A DNA stretch of 64,000 nt from CAIYRG01 sp964494505 (GCA_964494505.1 CAZBRO010000014.1:53489-117488); one strand, 5' to 3'. Counted from the stretch's first letter, positions 1 through 9,530 are shown. Made by a program: numbers and translations. The notes: generated from the sequence alone by a model not told the origin.

Positions 1-1
1 C

Positions 2-82
2 TGCGCGCTCTCCAAAACCATATCCGCCATAGCCGGAATCTGGCGCAAACTTGCGGATCGCGCCAGTCAAATCGAGGAGTGA
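2..82 (+). CDS. possible 3' end of a gene cut by the window edge
   Basis: Frame 2 is open from the window edge to a TGA at 80-82 and would give the last 26 residues of a protein (ending SQIEE). Nothing in it identifies a family. The next gene is on the opposite strand and ends 27 bases further on, so a convergent gene pair is plausible. The stretch is short enough to be open by chance. Confidence 0.25.
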   Translation, partial: CALSKTISAIAGIWRKLADRASQIEE

Positions 83-108
83 CTTCCGCGCAACAAGCGC
101 CACGTCGA

Positions 109-996
109 TCAGAAGTCAGGCCTGCCGGCCTGCGGCATCGGCACCACGTCGTAATTGAAAAAACTCGCATTGTTTTCGGCGCAAACACTTTCCTTCAGGG
201 GACGCTCCTCAAGATCGAAGCGCTGAATGGCCGACCAGGGTGTCGTGAAGGCGACAGGATCGTCGACCGTAATGAAATCCTCCACGGACTTATGGTCAGC
301 GCTCAATTTGAAACGCTCCACCACGTGCAGTTTCTCGGTGTGCGGCGTGCGGAAATTATCGACATAGCTCTTTGTGGAAAGACCGATCGTATCGACCACC
401 AGGGTGTCGCCGCCTTCGTAATGACCGACAGATTCTCCGTACCAGGAAGGTTTCACGTTCTTGGAATGCGGAACATTCAGGTAAACATGACGAATCTCTG
501 GACCGCCTGAATTGAGGATCGTGACTTCTCTCAGGGTTTGAAGGAAGTAAAAGGGCTCGATGCGCGCATATATTACGAACTCCGGAACCCCGGCAGGCAA
601 GCAGCGTTCGCGCGGACGAAAGGCCACCCCACCGGCCAGTACTGCGTCGTTGGCTTTGCGCATCTGCTCCTTCGCCCAGGGCTGCAGGATCGGATTGTTG
701 AGATCGGCGACCCGATAGGTTTGTTTCTTCCCCAACCGTCTCTCAGACCCCGGGCCGTAATAGGGATGCTCAGGATCGTTGGTGACCGGCCCCGGTCCAC
801 TCGGCGGAGGCAGAAAATCATCGTCGATTTCATGCCAGGCCATTTGGCTGCCGATTTGGAAATCGGGGATCTTTGAGGCCGCGCTTTCCTGTGCGGCCAC
901 GGTCGGGCTGCCGGCGCTTCCCGCGAGCAACGCTCCACCGAGGAAGATACCGTAAAGCGTCACGCGGCCAGTCATTGGCCATTGTGGACCGAACAT
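109..996 (-). CDS. secreted protein of an uncharacterised family (GHYEG/VVDTIG family, copy 1)
   Basis: The product has 295 residues. A GGGAGG ribosome site lies 5 bases before the ATG at 996, and a signal peptide runs to about residue 35 (AGSPTVAAQE). The mature protein carries the features shared by four other genes here: a SGPGPVT segment, an N-P-I-L-x-P-W motif, NVPHSKN, GESVGHYEG, TLVVDTIG, a RTPHTEKLHVVER segment and a C-terminal PDF. I know of no assigned activity; such proteins are usually left hypothetical in Acidobacteria and Proteobacteria. The conserved His, Glu and Asp residues could form a binding or active site, but that is inference. It lies back to back with a TonB receptor gene starting at 1388. 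Family membership is clear; function is unknown. Confidence 0.85.
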   Translation of the reverse strand: MFGPQWPMTGRVTLYGIFLGGALLAGSAGSPTVAAQESAASKIPDFQIGSQMAWHEIDDDFLPPPSGPGPVTNDPEHPYYGPGSERRLGKKQTYRVADLNNPILQPWAKEQMRKANDAVLAGGVAFRPRERCLPAGVPEFVIYARIEPFYFLQTLREVTILNSGGPEIRHVYLNVPHSKNVKPSWYGESVGHYEGGDTLVVDTIGLSTKSYVDNFRTPHTEKLHVVERFKLSADHKSVEDFITVDDPVAFTTPWSAIQRFDLEERPLKESVCAENNASFFNYDVVPMPQAGRPDF

Positions 997-1387
997 CCAA
1001 ACCTCCCTGAAAGATTAGAAATCATTATCCAGCGCTGTGTACGACAACTCCGGCACGGAAGTTCGACAGCAAAGCTTGCGGCTGCCTCCTGCAGGTTCTC
1101 GGTGGTCTACTGTTCAGAAGTCCGGCTTGCCGGAGTCGTCGCGCCGTCGGCGGATTATGAACCAGGATTGATGCGCCTATGCAGTGTATTTTCGATATAG
1201 CTCCCAAAAGTTTTTTAATAGGGCTCTAAATTGATTGACCGTATCTGAATGTTGCGACAGTCATTGCCCATGGCAGTCGTTCTGCCGGGGGCAACAAAAT
1301 ATCCTTGCGCGTACCAGCTGCGCCTCCCGAGGACGCTTAGTTCCGCGAAAAAATCACCTTTCGAACGAAGGGGCGGGGAGATGGTGT
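997..1387. other. intergenic region between divergent genes, with a possible 3' gene remnant
   Basis: This 391-base stretch separates the left-reading secreted protein from the right-reading TonB receptor, so both promoters should lie here. No convincing promoter consensus was found. On the minus strand, 1113-1135 reads GKPDF followed by a stop and resembles the DNA at the 3' end of the neighbouring secreted gene. The AT-rich patch around 1208-1235 is a candidate promoter position. Confidence 0.4.
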
Positions 1388-4300
1388 ATGAATCCTAAGA
1401 TATCGCGACTTGCATCTTTACTAGGTTCAGTGTCGTTGCTTGCGATGGCGGGTGCGGGGCGCTCCGAGGCACAGCAACTGGCTCAGGGGCAAGTCGCGCA
1501 GGCCGCGCCGGCAGATGTGCCGGAACAGGTTCTGGTCACCGGATCGCTGATTCGAGGCACCGCATCGGTCGGTGTTCCTCTGACCAATCTTAGCCCCCAG
1601 GATTTCGCGGTTACGGGCGCGCTGACGACTGCGGACCTCTTCCGAACGGTTCCTGCCGCCACCGTGGCGCCTGGTCCGGTCGCTACCCAGACGGGAGAGA
1701 ATGTCGGAAAGGCAACGCGGGTGAATATCCGCGGGCTTGATCCCAATAAGGCTACGCGCGAGCTCATGATGGTGGATGGCGTCCGCTTTCCGCCGCAGGG
1801 CCAATCGGGCGACCAGATTGATCCCTCCGTCATTCCTGCGCTTGCGCTGGACCGCATAGACATCCTTGTGGATGGCGCGTCCGCAAGCTATGGCGCCGAT
1901 GCCGTTACCGGCGTCATCAACCTCATCCTGAAGCGTGGGTATGACGGCGCCGTCACCCAATTGCGTACCAACCTGGCAAACGGAAAGACCGGATACCAGG
2001 CATCCCAATTGTGGGGCCGGACCTGGGATGGCGGCGATATCACGCTGACTTACGAATGGGAGGATTATTCGCCTCTGAGGGGCAATGCACGTTCGAACGT
2101 GACGCTCGACTTCACGCCTTGGGGACTCGATAACCGCACGCCGCTTCGTTCCTCGGTCCCGGCAACACTTTCGGTCGGGAATCCGGCACAGCCCGCATCG
2201 CTGGGACTTGGCACCGGCGGCACCAATTCGCTGGGCCGGAACTGCACAAACTGTTTTGCGATTCCCGCCGGGTCCGGCGCCAATTTCAATTCATCGCTGA
2301 ATAGCGGGTTGGGGCCCTTGGCGCCGAGCAGCGCTCCCGGGGTTCTCAACTGGGCGACATTGAGCACCGCAGCCAACGGCGGCGCGACCAATCCCGCGGG
2401 CGGGACGGCTAACGAGATCAATCCGTATGCCATTTCCTGGTTCGACGCGGCGACACAGCGAAATTCGCTTGTTGGGACGGTGGATCAGCGCCTGACCCGC
2501 GACATATCCTTTTATGGTGAAGGATTTTATAGCAACCGCCGGGCCGAATTTCTCAACTCTTCCATTACCTCTGCCGATTCCGCCAACGATCTTTTCGTCG
2601 CCGTTCCGACGAACAATCCCTACTTCCCCGCCGGGGCGCCCGGTACCTTAAGGGTCAACTACAATATTTCCGCGGAAGTTCCCTCATTCACCTCAGCTTC
2701 CGAAGTTGCCAATCGGTATCTCGGCGGCGTGAAGCTGGATCTTCCAGGCGACTGGGAAGGGCGCATATATTACTCGGAGAGTTTTGACGGCCTCCGTGAT
2801 CGGGTCAATGCCGTCAATACCAACGCCTTGTCTGCCGCTCTGGGTTGGACAATACCGGCTTCCGCGCCGACGGGAACAGCCCCGTCAATGGGAACCTGGA
2901 CGAAGCCGGGAGCGGTTCCGTATCTCAATCTGTTTTGCGATCCGCGAACATTTGTCTGCAATTCGCCGACCACCCTGAATTACATTACCGGAATCGCGCA
3001 GTATTCATCGAGCACCTGGATTAATGAAAAAGGTGTCAATTTTGACGGCCCTCTGTTTTCGTTGCCCGCCGGAGAAGTCAAAGCGGCAATTGGCGGCACG
3101 TACACCACCGAAAGTTTTCTCTTCACCGTGCTCGACAACACTGCTGCGCCGTCGCTTCTGGTTCCCGCCCTGGCGGAGTCGCAAAGGCGGCAATTCTGGT
3201 CCGCTTTCGCACAGCTGAATATCCCGCTCCTGGGCGATAATTTCTCACTTCCGTTGGTGCAACGTTTCGACATCGAAGCGTCCTGGCGTCACGATCAATA
3301 TTCGGATTTCGGCGGGACCAGCAACCCCAAGATCGGCTTCAATTGGACTGTGGACCAGGACATTGGCCTGATCTTCCGCGGTGCGTGGGGAACATCGTTC
3401 CGCGCACCGAGTTTTGCGGAAAACTCCGCCCTCGCTTCCAACTCCACCAACGCCTTCAATTCGAGTGTCTTTACAAACAGTTCCGGCATCAGTGTGCAGT
3501 GCAATCCGGCCGCAAACTCATTGGCAGGAAGGCTGTTAAATCCCGGAGCGGGTCTCACCGGTTGGAATGGCACCGTCGCAAACGGTGGTACTCCGGGCAC
3601 CAGTTGCGGCACTCCGGCGCAACCGGTCGGCTTGGCGGTGGCCGCCTCGGGCGCGAATGCGATCAGTTACGGACTGCGCAACTACGTCAATAAGGAACCC
3701 ACGCTTCGGCCCGAAACCGCGACGAATTACGGGTTCACAGTCGAATTCGCCCCGACCGCGTTCCTGAAGGGACTCGATGTGGAGGCGACCTGGTATCAGA
3801 TCAAGATCAGCAACGCGTTGGTGGATTTCTCAAAGCCCAACACCGCGTCCGTTAACGACCCTTCGCTGGGCTTCAGCTATATCGTGCCCACGGACATCGC
3901 CAAGGCAGGCGTGGATGTGGCGGGGTGCAGCAACAACAACACGCCCACCACGTGTCCGGAATTCGAGCAAATGGTGAACGCCATCCTCAGAGATCCGCGC
4001 AATCCGGTGCCGCTCGCGATTGCGACCTCGGTGCTATGGATCAATGACGGCTCGACAGGAAACTTCGGCTGGGTCAAGCTGCAGGGCATCGACTTCAATG
4101 TCAGTTATGATATCGATGCGGGCGATTGGGGTGCATGGAACGCGGGCATCAGCGGCACTTATTATCTGCATAATTACAGGGTGAATGACGTGTCGGCGAC
4201 CGACCCGGAAGCGGGTGTCGTTCAGGATAACTTCCACACGACAATTGGATCGTTTAACGGCATTCAGCAGACAGGTGTCGAAACGCTGCCCAGGATGAAA

Positions 4301-4699
4301 TATCGGGCCCGATTGGGCTGGAGCGATGGCGCCTTCTCGGTGACGGGATTCGTCAACTACACCTCCCATTTCTTCAACACGCAAAATGCCCCGCCCAATG
4401 TAAACTTCGCCTGTGTGACGGCTGGGGGTACGGTTGGCGGCGGCACATTCCCATGCGCCATCAACAACTACACGGGTATCGTGCCGTCCTATTACACATT
4501 CGATCTCTCACTCGGATATGACACCGGCACTCAGCCGGCGAATCCCTATCTGCAGCACCTCGGAATTCAGCTCGTGGTCCAGAACATCATGGGTAGAAGT
4601 CCGGCTTTCGAATACCGTACCGCTCAGCCTGTGGCGTTTGACGTTACCCAGAGCGACCTGGGACGCTCGTTCGGTATTGTGCTGACGAAGACGTGGTGA
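1388..4699 (+). CDS. TonB-dependent outer-membrane receptor 1
   Basis: About 1103 residues. The ATG at 1388 is chosen over the upstream in-frame start because a purine-rich GGGGAG precedes it and a signal peptide follows (cleavage near residue 28, SEA-QQ). A TonB-box-like EQVLVTGS lies at residues 46-53. The plug follows (VNIRGLD, DRIDILVDGAS, GADAVTGVINLIL) and then a long beta-barrel ending in an aromatic residue (VLTKTW), as outer-membrane proteins do. It should import a substrate across the outer membrane using TonB-ExbB-ExbD energy; the substrate is unknown. It is a close paralogue of the receptor at 58019, including the conserved end of the plug and the NVNxxC-GGTxGGGTFPC segment near the C-terminus. 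It is longer than the usual 700-900 residues because of extended loops. Confidence 0.93.
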   Translation: MNPKISRLASLLGSVSLLAMAGAGRSEAQQLAQGQVAQAAPADVPEQVLVTGSLIRGTASVGVPLTNLSPQDFAVTGALTTADLFRTVPAATVAPGPVATQTGENVGKATRVNIRGLDPNKATRELMMVDGVRFPPQGQSGDQIDPSVIPALALDRIDILVDGASASYGADAVTGVINLILKRGYDGAVTQLRTNLANGKTGYQASQLWGRTWDGGDITLTYEWEDYSPLRGNARSNVTLDFTPWGLDNRTPLRSSVPATLSVGNPAQPASLGLGTGGTNSLGRNCTNCFAIPAGSGANFNSSLNSGLGPLAPSSAPGVLNWATLSTAANGGATNPAGGTANEINPYAISWFDAATQRNSLVGTVDQRLTRDISFYGEGFYSNRRAEFLNSSITSADSANDLFVAVPTNNPYFPAGAPGTLRVNYNISAEVPSFTSASEVANRYLGGVKLDLPGDWEGRIYYSESFDGLRDRVNAVNTNALSAALGWTIPASAPTGTAPSMGTWTKPGAVPYLNLFCDPRTFVCNSPTTLNYITGIAQYSSSTWINEKGVNFDGPLFSLPAGEVKAAIGGTYTTESFLFTVLDNTAAPSLLVPALAESQRRQFWSAFAQLNIPLLGDNFSLPLVQRFDIEASWRHDQYSDFGGTSNPKIGFNWTVDQDIGLIFRGAWGTSFRAPSFAENSALASNSTNAFNSSVFTNSSGISVQCNPAANSLAGRLLNPGAGLTGWNGTVANGGTPGTSCGTPAQPVGLAVAASGANAISYGLRNYVNKEPTLRPETATNYGFTVEFAPTAFLKGLDVEATWYQIKISNALVDFSKPNTASVNDPSLGFSYIVPTDIAKAGVDVAGCSNNNTPTTCPEFEQMVNAILRDPRNPVPLAIATSVLWINDGSTGNFGWVKLQGIDFNVSYDIDAGDWGAWNAGISGTYYLHNYRVNDVSATDPEAGVVQDNFHTTIGSFNGIQQTGVETLPRMKYRARLGWSDGAFSVTGFVNYTSHFFNTQNAPPNVNFACVTAGGTVGGGTFPCAINNYTGIVPSYYTFDLSLGYDTGTQPANPYLQHLGIQLVVQNIMGRSPAFEYRTAQPVAFDVTQSDLGRSFGIVLTKTW

Positions 4700-5275
4700 G
4701 TTGAGAGACCGAGTGTCAGAGCAGCGGCAGGTCGCGAGGAGCCCCAGCCGCTCCGATGGCGTTGCCAGAAGTCGTGCAGGCCCATTGTGGCCACCCTCCC
4801 CAACGAGAGGGTGGCTGCGTTTAATCCCACTCCGGCCCCGATTTCCCCAAACGCGAAGTCCGCTGGCCGTCCGGGGGCACGGTTTTTGGTGGCCTGCAGC
4901 ATTGGTGGCACGTCGCAAACTTCAGATTGTATTCGGCCGCGTTTTAACCCTCGAGCCCCCTTTTTATTGGCCGCCTTCACCGATCGGCTATCGGGGATGG
5001 CAGCGCCCAGCCCGCTAGCCTGCTCGCGGCCCGCCATGAACCGCACAAGGGAGGGGAGCCCCCCACCCCTCGCGCTGCCAAACGGCATAGATAATGACCG
5101 GCCGTCAGCCATGGCGGGAACCGCAGATGCAGTAGCGTCATCATAATGAAAAGAAAGCGTCACAAAACTCCAAATCAGCGAAGCCGTCGAAACTATTACG
5201 CAACTGTCATGAAGGTTAGGTAATGTCGGCTGTCGTGGAACTGTCATCCGCAACCTTTACCTGGGCTTCTGCTCG
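4700..5275. other. intergenic region without a recognisable gene
   Basis: 576 bases between the TonB receptor and the aminotransferase. Open frames on both strands give no protein with recognisable features. Apart from the hairpin at 4791-4814 I see no repeat or regulatory site. Confidence 0.5.
4791..4814 (+). terminator. possible stem-loop terminator after TonB receptor 1
   Basis: A perfect 8-bp stem (CCACCCTC / GAGGGTGG) with an 8-base loop sits about 90 bases after the receptor stop. Only a weak run of T follows, so intrinsic termination is uncertain. Confidence 0.35.
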
Positions 5276-6541
5276 ATGAGTGTTATCGAAAATTTCGAGT
5301 GCACCGGTCAGCATTATATTCGGACCGCCCCGATTCTCTTTGAGAAGGCGCGCGGCGCCGAAGTCTTTGATCAAGCGGGAAAACGATATATCGACTTCAA
5401 TGCAGCGGGCGGTTTGCTATTTTACGGCCACAACGATGTCACCGTTTGCAGCGCTGTCATCGATCATCTCTGCAGTGAAAAAGTGCTTCAGTTTCGTGAA
5501 AAAATCACGACGGCCAAGCGCCTGTTTATTCACAATTTCTTCGAGAAGATATTAATCAATCGAGACCCCAATTATCGCATTCTCTTCACGGAGCCGGCGA
5601 GCGGAACTTCTGTAGAGATTGCGCTGCGGCTGGCCCGTCGCAACAAGAAGAGATCCACCATTATCGCTTTCACCAATTCTACGCACGGAATTACAGAAGG
5701 AGCATTGTCTGTCTCAAGCAGACGCACGCCTTCGTACGACTCTCTGTACCCACGGACCAATGTGGTGTTCATGCCTTATGGCGGCTATTTCGGAGACGAC
5801 GTAGACACGCTCCCTTACATACGGCGGCACCTTGAGGATTTGGGCAGCGGAATCGGTGAGGTTGCGGCGATCATAGTCGAAACCGTTCAGATTGATGGTG
5901 GCGTCCGGGTTGCGCCGATCGAATGGCTGAAGGGAATCGAGCAACTCTGTCGAGAATTCGGCCTGCTGCTGATTGTCGACGAAAGTCAAAGCGGCTGCGG
6001 CCGAGCCAGCCACCACTATTTCAGCTTTGAACGAGCAGGTCTGAAACCGGACATCATTCTCCTTTCGAATGCGATGGCGGCAGGCTTCCCATTCTCCGCA
6101 ATGTTGCTGCGCCCGGAACTCGATCAGTGGCAGGCTGGGGAACATGTGGGTGTGTTTCAAGCGAATGGTCTTGCATTTGCGGCGGCTACGGAATTGATAT
6201 CGCTTTGGAACGATGAGTTTGTCGCCGCCGCTCAGCGGAACAGCGAGACCATTTCCTCTGCTCTTGGACTGCTGACCCAACGCAATTCCGGCCTGCCCCT
6301 CATGGTGCGCGGAACCGGAATGATTTGGGGTTTGGATGTCGGCCGCCCGGGCGCAGCGACGGTTCTTTCGGCTTGGGCCTTGGAGCAAGGTTTAATCGCA
6401 GAGGCGTGCCGCTACAAGGATTCGGTCTTGCTGATTGCCCCACCCATTACAATCGAAGAACCGGTGCTCCTGGAGGGTCTCGAAAGACTCGCGACCACCG
6501 TTTCGATGTTGCTGGATCACGGCAGGACGCTGCGGTCGTGA
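5276..6541 (+). CDS. EctB-like class III aminotransferase fold lacking the PLP lysine
   Basis: 421 residues, full length for class III (fold type I) aminotransferases. It resembles diaminobutyrate-2-oxoglutarate transaminases: PASGTSVE at about 107-114 (phosphate binding), NSTHGITEGALS near 134-145, VDESQSGCGR with the PLP-pyridine aspartate at D235, and a GEHVGVFQAN segment. The position of the Schiff-base lysine, normally L-S-K in this family, reads LSN: Asn265, codon AAT at 6068-6070. Ordinary transamination should therefore be lost. The rest is well conserved, which argues against simple decay. No ectA or ectC is nearby, so ectoine synthesis is not indicated. The start lacks a strong ribosome site. 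The gene lies between two TonB receptor genes on the same strand. Confidence 0.85.
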   Translation: MSVIENFECTGQHYIRTAPILFEKARGAEVFDQAGKRYIDFNAAGGLLFYGHNDVTVCSAVIDHLCSEKVLQFREKITTAKRLFIHNFFEKILINRDPNYRILFTEPASGTSVEIALRLARRNKKRSTIIAFTNSTHGITEGALSVSSRRTPSYDSLYPRTNVVFMPYGGYFGDDVDTLPYIRRHLEDLGSGIGEVAAIIVETVQIDGGVRVAPIEWLKGIEQLCREFGLLLIVDESQSGCGRASHHYFSFERAGLKPDIILLSNAMAAGFPFSAMLLRPELDQWQAGEHVGVFQANGLAFAAATELISLWNDEFVAAAQRNSETISSALGLLTQRNSGLPLMVRGTGMIWGLDVGRPGAATVLSAWALEQGLIAEACRYKDSVLLIAPPITIEEPVLLEGLERLATTVSMLLDHGRTLRS

Positions 6542-6723
6542 TATTCACGCCACCCAAGACGACAGTATTATTTCAGCGTGTCACTCAGTTGTCTTGTTTA
6601 TAGGCCTTATCAGCAGAACTGCGCCGTTTACGCAACAAGGAATCCGTACTTCAGCGCGGTCGGGTAACTGTCACACAACGTACATTCGGTCTTCCTACGG
6701 TCGCCGCGCAATTGGTGGGGGCC

Positions 6724-6739
6724 AAAGCGCTTGCGCTTT
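6724..6739. promoter_or_regulatory. perfect inverted repeat, possible operator
   Basis: AAAGCGC-TT-GCGCTTT, a 7-bp perfect inverted repeat with a 2-base centre. It lies 60 bases before the ATG of the small ORF that leads into TonB receptor 2. A regulator site is possible; no regulator gene adjoins it. Confidence 0.3.
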
Positions 6740-6783
6740 GTCGATTTGCGCGCTCCCGATATTTCGTGGAATTCGGAGGACCT

Positions 6784-6870
6784 ATGACTGGCCTGAAAAG
6801 GATTGATGTTACCCTTACGCTTAGTGCCTCGGCCGCTCTCTTCGGTTACATCAGCGGGGGCCGGCCTTGA
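6784..6870 (+). CDS. small leader ORF overlapping TonB receptor 2
   Basis: A 28-residue ORF (starting MTGLKRIDVTLTLS) has a better ribosome site, GGAGG at 6776-6780, than the receptor that follows. Its TGA at 6868-6870 overlaps the receptor's TTG start at 6867-6869 in the sequence TTGA, as in translationally coupled genes. The peptide has Lys-Arg followed by a hydrophobic stretch. It could be a leader peptide, or the original receptor N-terminus now separated by a frameshift. Nothing identifies a family. Confidence 0.5.
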   Translation: MTGLKRIDVTLTLSASAALFGYISGGRP

Positions 6871-9413
6871 AAAATCAGCTATTGCAAAGCGCGGCAATCG
6901 TCGCGCTCGGATGTGCCGCCACACAGACTGCCCTTGGGTTTGCGTTCGCACAGGCCGCTTGGGCCGCAGAAGCGATGCCCCAACAAACCGACGACCAGAC
7001 AACGATCGTCGCCCAAGCCACACCGGCCGCGCCGGCTTCTGCGCCTACTACGGCGCTGCAGCCGACGATCGTCGCGCAGGCTACTCCGACTGCGGCGCCA
7101 ACGGTGGTAGCGCAGGCGTCCACGTCAGAGCCCGAACAGATCGTCGTGAGCGCATTCAAGCGCGAAACGCTCTTGCAGGACACGCCAATCGCGATCACGG
7201 CCGTGAGTACCGAGGAGTTGGAAAAGCGGCATGTCCAAAGCCTGATCGATCTGGCCAGCGGCGCGATTCCCAGCTTGCGCATCGCAACTTTCGAGGCGCG
7301 CCAATCGGCGTTGACCGTTGGCATTCGCGGAATCGTGCCGTTCGACGCCAACCAGACCGCACGCGACCAGGGCGTCGGCGTCTATCTCGACGGCGTCTAT
7401 CTTGGCCGCCAGCAGGGTCTCAATACCGCGCTGATGGACATTGAGCGCATCGAAGTGCTGAGGGGACCGCAAGGGACGCTGTTCGGCCGCAACACCGAAG
7501 GAGGCGCGGTCAGCATCATCACCAGGGCGCCTTCGGGGGTGTTCGATGGCCGAGTCGTCACCGGAATCGGCAACTTTGGCGCGTACACCACCGCGCTGCA
7601 TCTGGACCTGCCGAAATACGCCAACATTGCTGTCAAGCTGGACGGAGTGCTGGAGCACCAGAACGCAACAGTGAGCAACCCGCTGGCGGGCCAAACCGGT
7701 TGGAATTACTTCAACCGCTACGGCGGCCGCGTTGCCGCGCGCTGGACGCCCGCCGAAAACTTCACCGCCGATTTCGCCGTCGATACCGGCGTCGACCAGA
7801 ACACGCCCTTCTACAGCCAGCTCGTCAACTACAACCCGCTCAATCGAACGATCGGCGTTTATGATCCGACGACCAACCGGCTGGTTGCGCCGGGCAGTCC
7901 TGCCGGCGCCCCCACCTGCTCGACCTGCATCGCACCGCTGTCGCCGCTGGTTCAGGTTCATACGGACCGTCAGAAGGTGGCCGAAATCGGCGTACCGCAG
8001 CAGCCGAGCCTCGACAAGACGGACGGGGCGATGGCAACTCTCAATTACGAGTTGTCGCCCGCACTCACGCTTCGCTCGATCACCGCTTTGCGCGGCGTGT
8101 CGACCGATCAGTGGGACAATTCAGGCGGCGCACACCGCACCATCTTCGCCCCGAACGCCAATTTCAGCCGCTACAGCCTTTCCGTGCTGCAGCAACATCA
8201 GTTGAGCCAGGAGTTTCAAGCGGTCGGCAGCATCCCGCAGCTCGACTACGTGTTTGGGCTCTATTATTTCAACGAACACGCCTCGGAAAAAGCGGCGACG
8301 CCCTCGTCGAATAAGTGGAATGCCACCGGCACCGGTTACACGATCAACAGCGAGATCGTGTTTCCTCCCATTACGTCCGGAAACCAAGGGTGGGACCCAA
8401 GTTCGTGGTTCACGCAGCGCGCCAGCCAGGCGAAAGCGGAAAGCTATTCCGCCTTCGGGAGTTTGACCTGGACCCCGGCAGACTTCGATATGTTGCACCT
8501 CACGGCCGGTGGCCGGTACACGCAGGACAAGCGCGACGGTCTTCTTTACACCGTCGTTGGCCTGCCCACGAATTTCAAATTCAAGTTCGACAACAACCGG
8601 TTCGATCCGATGGTCACGCTGGCCTACGACGCGACCCAGGACGTCCATCTCTACGCCACCTATGCCACCGGCTTCCGCGCCGGCGGCGCCAACGACCGCT
8701 CGCAGACATTTTCTCCCTTCGGCCCGGAAGAGGTGAAGTCCTACGAAATCGGTGCGAAGACGGACTTGTTCGATCGCCGTGTTCGCCTGGACGTGGCGGG
8801 CTACATGATGGATCGTACCGGCACCCAAACCGATTTCGACAACGTCGATACCAATCCGGCGAGCCCTACCTTCAACCTCCACACGGAAGAAACCCGCAAC
8901 GCTTCGGGCACTTCAAACATACGTGGCGTCGAGGCGGAGTTGACGCTCAGGGTGACCGACGAGCTGACGCTGGGTGCGTCCTACGCCTACACATACGTGA
9001 AGATCCCGCCGACGCCCAACCCGTTCCTCGGCAATGTGCTGTTCCCGGTCGTCGTCGTGTTCACCCCACCCAATGCCGCCTCGGCGTTCGCAGATTATGA
9101 GATGCCGCTCGGCAACGGTGGAATGAGCGCTCGCTTTCATGTGGACGCCAACTACGCCGATGCCACCTACAGCTTCCAGGCTGAGCCAACCGTGAAGACG
9201 GACTCCAGTTTCATCGTCAACGCCCGCATCGGACTCTCCGATATTCCGGTGGGCTCGTTTGGGCAGACGCTGACGTTATCGCTCTGGGCGCGTAACCTAT
9301 TCGACGAAACGAACATCTATCGCCGGTCTGCGGCCAACGCCGCTGTGCTCGGCGACTACGCGAACTTCAATCCTCCGCGAACCTTCGGCATCGAGGGTGC
9401 GGTGAGGTTCTAG
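6867..9413 (+). CDS. TonB-dependent outer-membrane receptor 2
   Basis: 848 residues. The TTG at 6867 is the only reasonable start: an in-frame TAG lies at 6822-6824, no ATG intervenes, and a signal peptide begins at once (cleavage after about residue 34, AWAA-E). A Pro/Ala linker with three copies of a TIVAQATP-like unit (residues 46-84) precedes the TonB box EQIVVSAFKR (90-99). The plug has the standard VYLDGVYLGR, DIERIEVLRGPQGTLFGRN and GGAVSIIT motifs, and the barrel ends in AVRF. It belongs to the large sphingomonad/caulobacter receptor class, distinct from receptors 1 and 3. The substrate is unknown. Translation is probably coupled to the small ORF at 6784. Confidence 0.93.
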   Translation: MKNQLLQSAAIVALGCAATQTALGFAFAQAAWAAEAMPQQTDDQTTIVAQATPAAPASAPTTALQPTIVAQATPTAAPTVVAQASTSEPEQIVVSAFKRETLLQDTPIAITAVSTEELEKRHVQSLIDLASGAIPSLRIATFEARQSALTVGIRGIVPFDANQTARDQGVGVYLDGVYLGRQQGLNTALMDIERIEVLRGPQGTLFGRNTEGGAVSIITRAPSGVFDGRVVTGIGNFGAYTTALHLDLPKYANIAVKLDGVLEHQNATVSNPLAGQTGWNYFNRYGGRVAARWTPAENFTADFAVDTGVDQNTPFYSQLVNYNPLNRTIGVYDPTTNRLVAPGSPAGAPTCSTCIAPLSPLVQVHTDRQKVAEIGVPQQPSLDKTDGAMATLNYELSPALTLRSITALRGVSTDQWDNSGGAHRTIFAPNANFSRYSLSVLQQHQLSQEFQAVGSIPQLDYVFGLYYFNEHASEKAATPSSNKWNATGTGYTINSEIVFPPITSGNQGWDPSSWFTQRASQAKAESYSAFGSLTWTPADFDMLHLTAGGRYTQDKRDGLLYTVVGLPTNFKFKFDNNRFDPMVTLAYDATQDVHLYATYATGFRAGGANDRSQTFSPFGPEEVKSYEIGAKTDLFDRRVRLDVAGYMMDRTGTQTDFDNVDTNPASPTFNLHTEETRNASGTSNIRGVEAELTLRVTDELTLGASYAYTYVKIPPTPNPFLGNVLFPVVVVFTPPNAASAFADYEMPLGNGGMSARFHVDANYADATYSFQAEPTVKTDSSFIVNARIGLSDIPVGSFGQTLTLSLWARNLFDETNIYRRSAANAAVLGDYANFNPPRTFGIEGAVRF

Positions 9414-9430
9414 AAAAGGCTCTCGCGGGG

Positions 9431-9465
9431 ATGGCGTGGCATCTTCGGGTGCCACGCCATTTTTC
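9431..9465 (+). terminator. rho-independent terminator of TonB receptor 2
   Basis: An 11-bp perfect stem (ATGGCGTGGCA / TGCCACGCCAT) at 9431-9441 and 9450-9460 with an 8-base loop, followed by five T. It lies 18 bases after the receptor stop. A textbook intrinsic terminator. Confidence 0.9.
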
Positions 9466-9530
9466 AAGCCACCACCGCCGCCGCTGCGACCCTCGGCTTT
9501 CTTCTTGCAACCCAGGTGATAGGCGCGGTT

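Noticed and set aside
5276..6541. ectoine biosynthesis locus
   Set aside because: The protein is EctB-like but ectA and ectC are absent on both sides and its PLP lysine is missing.
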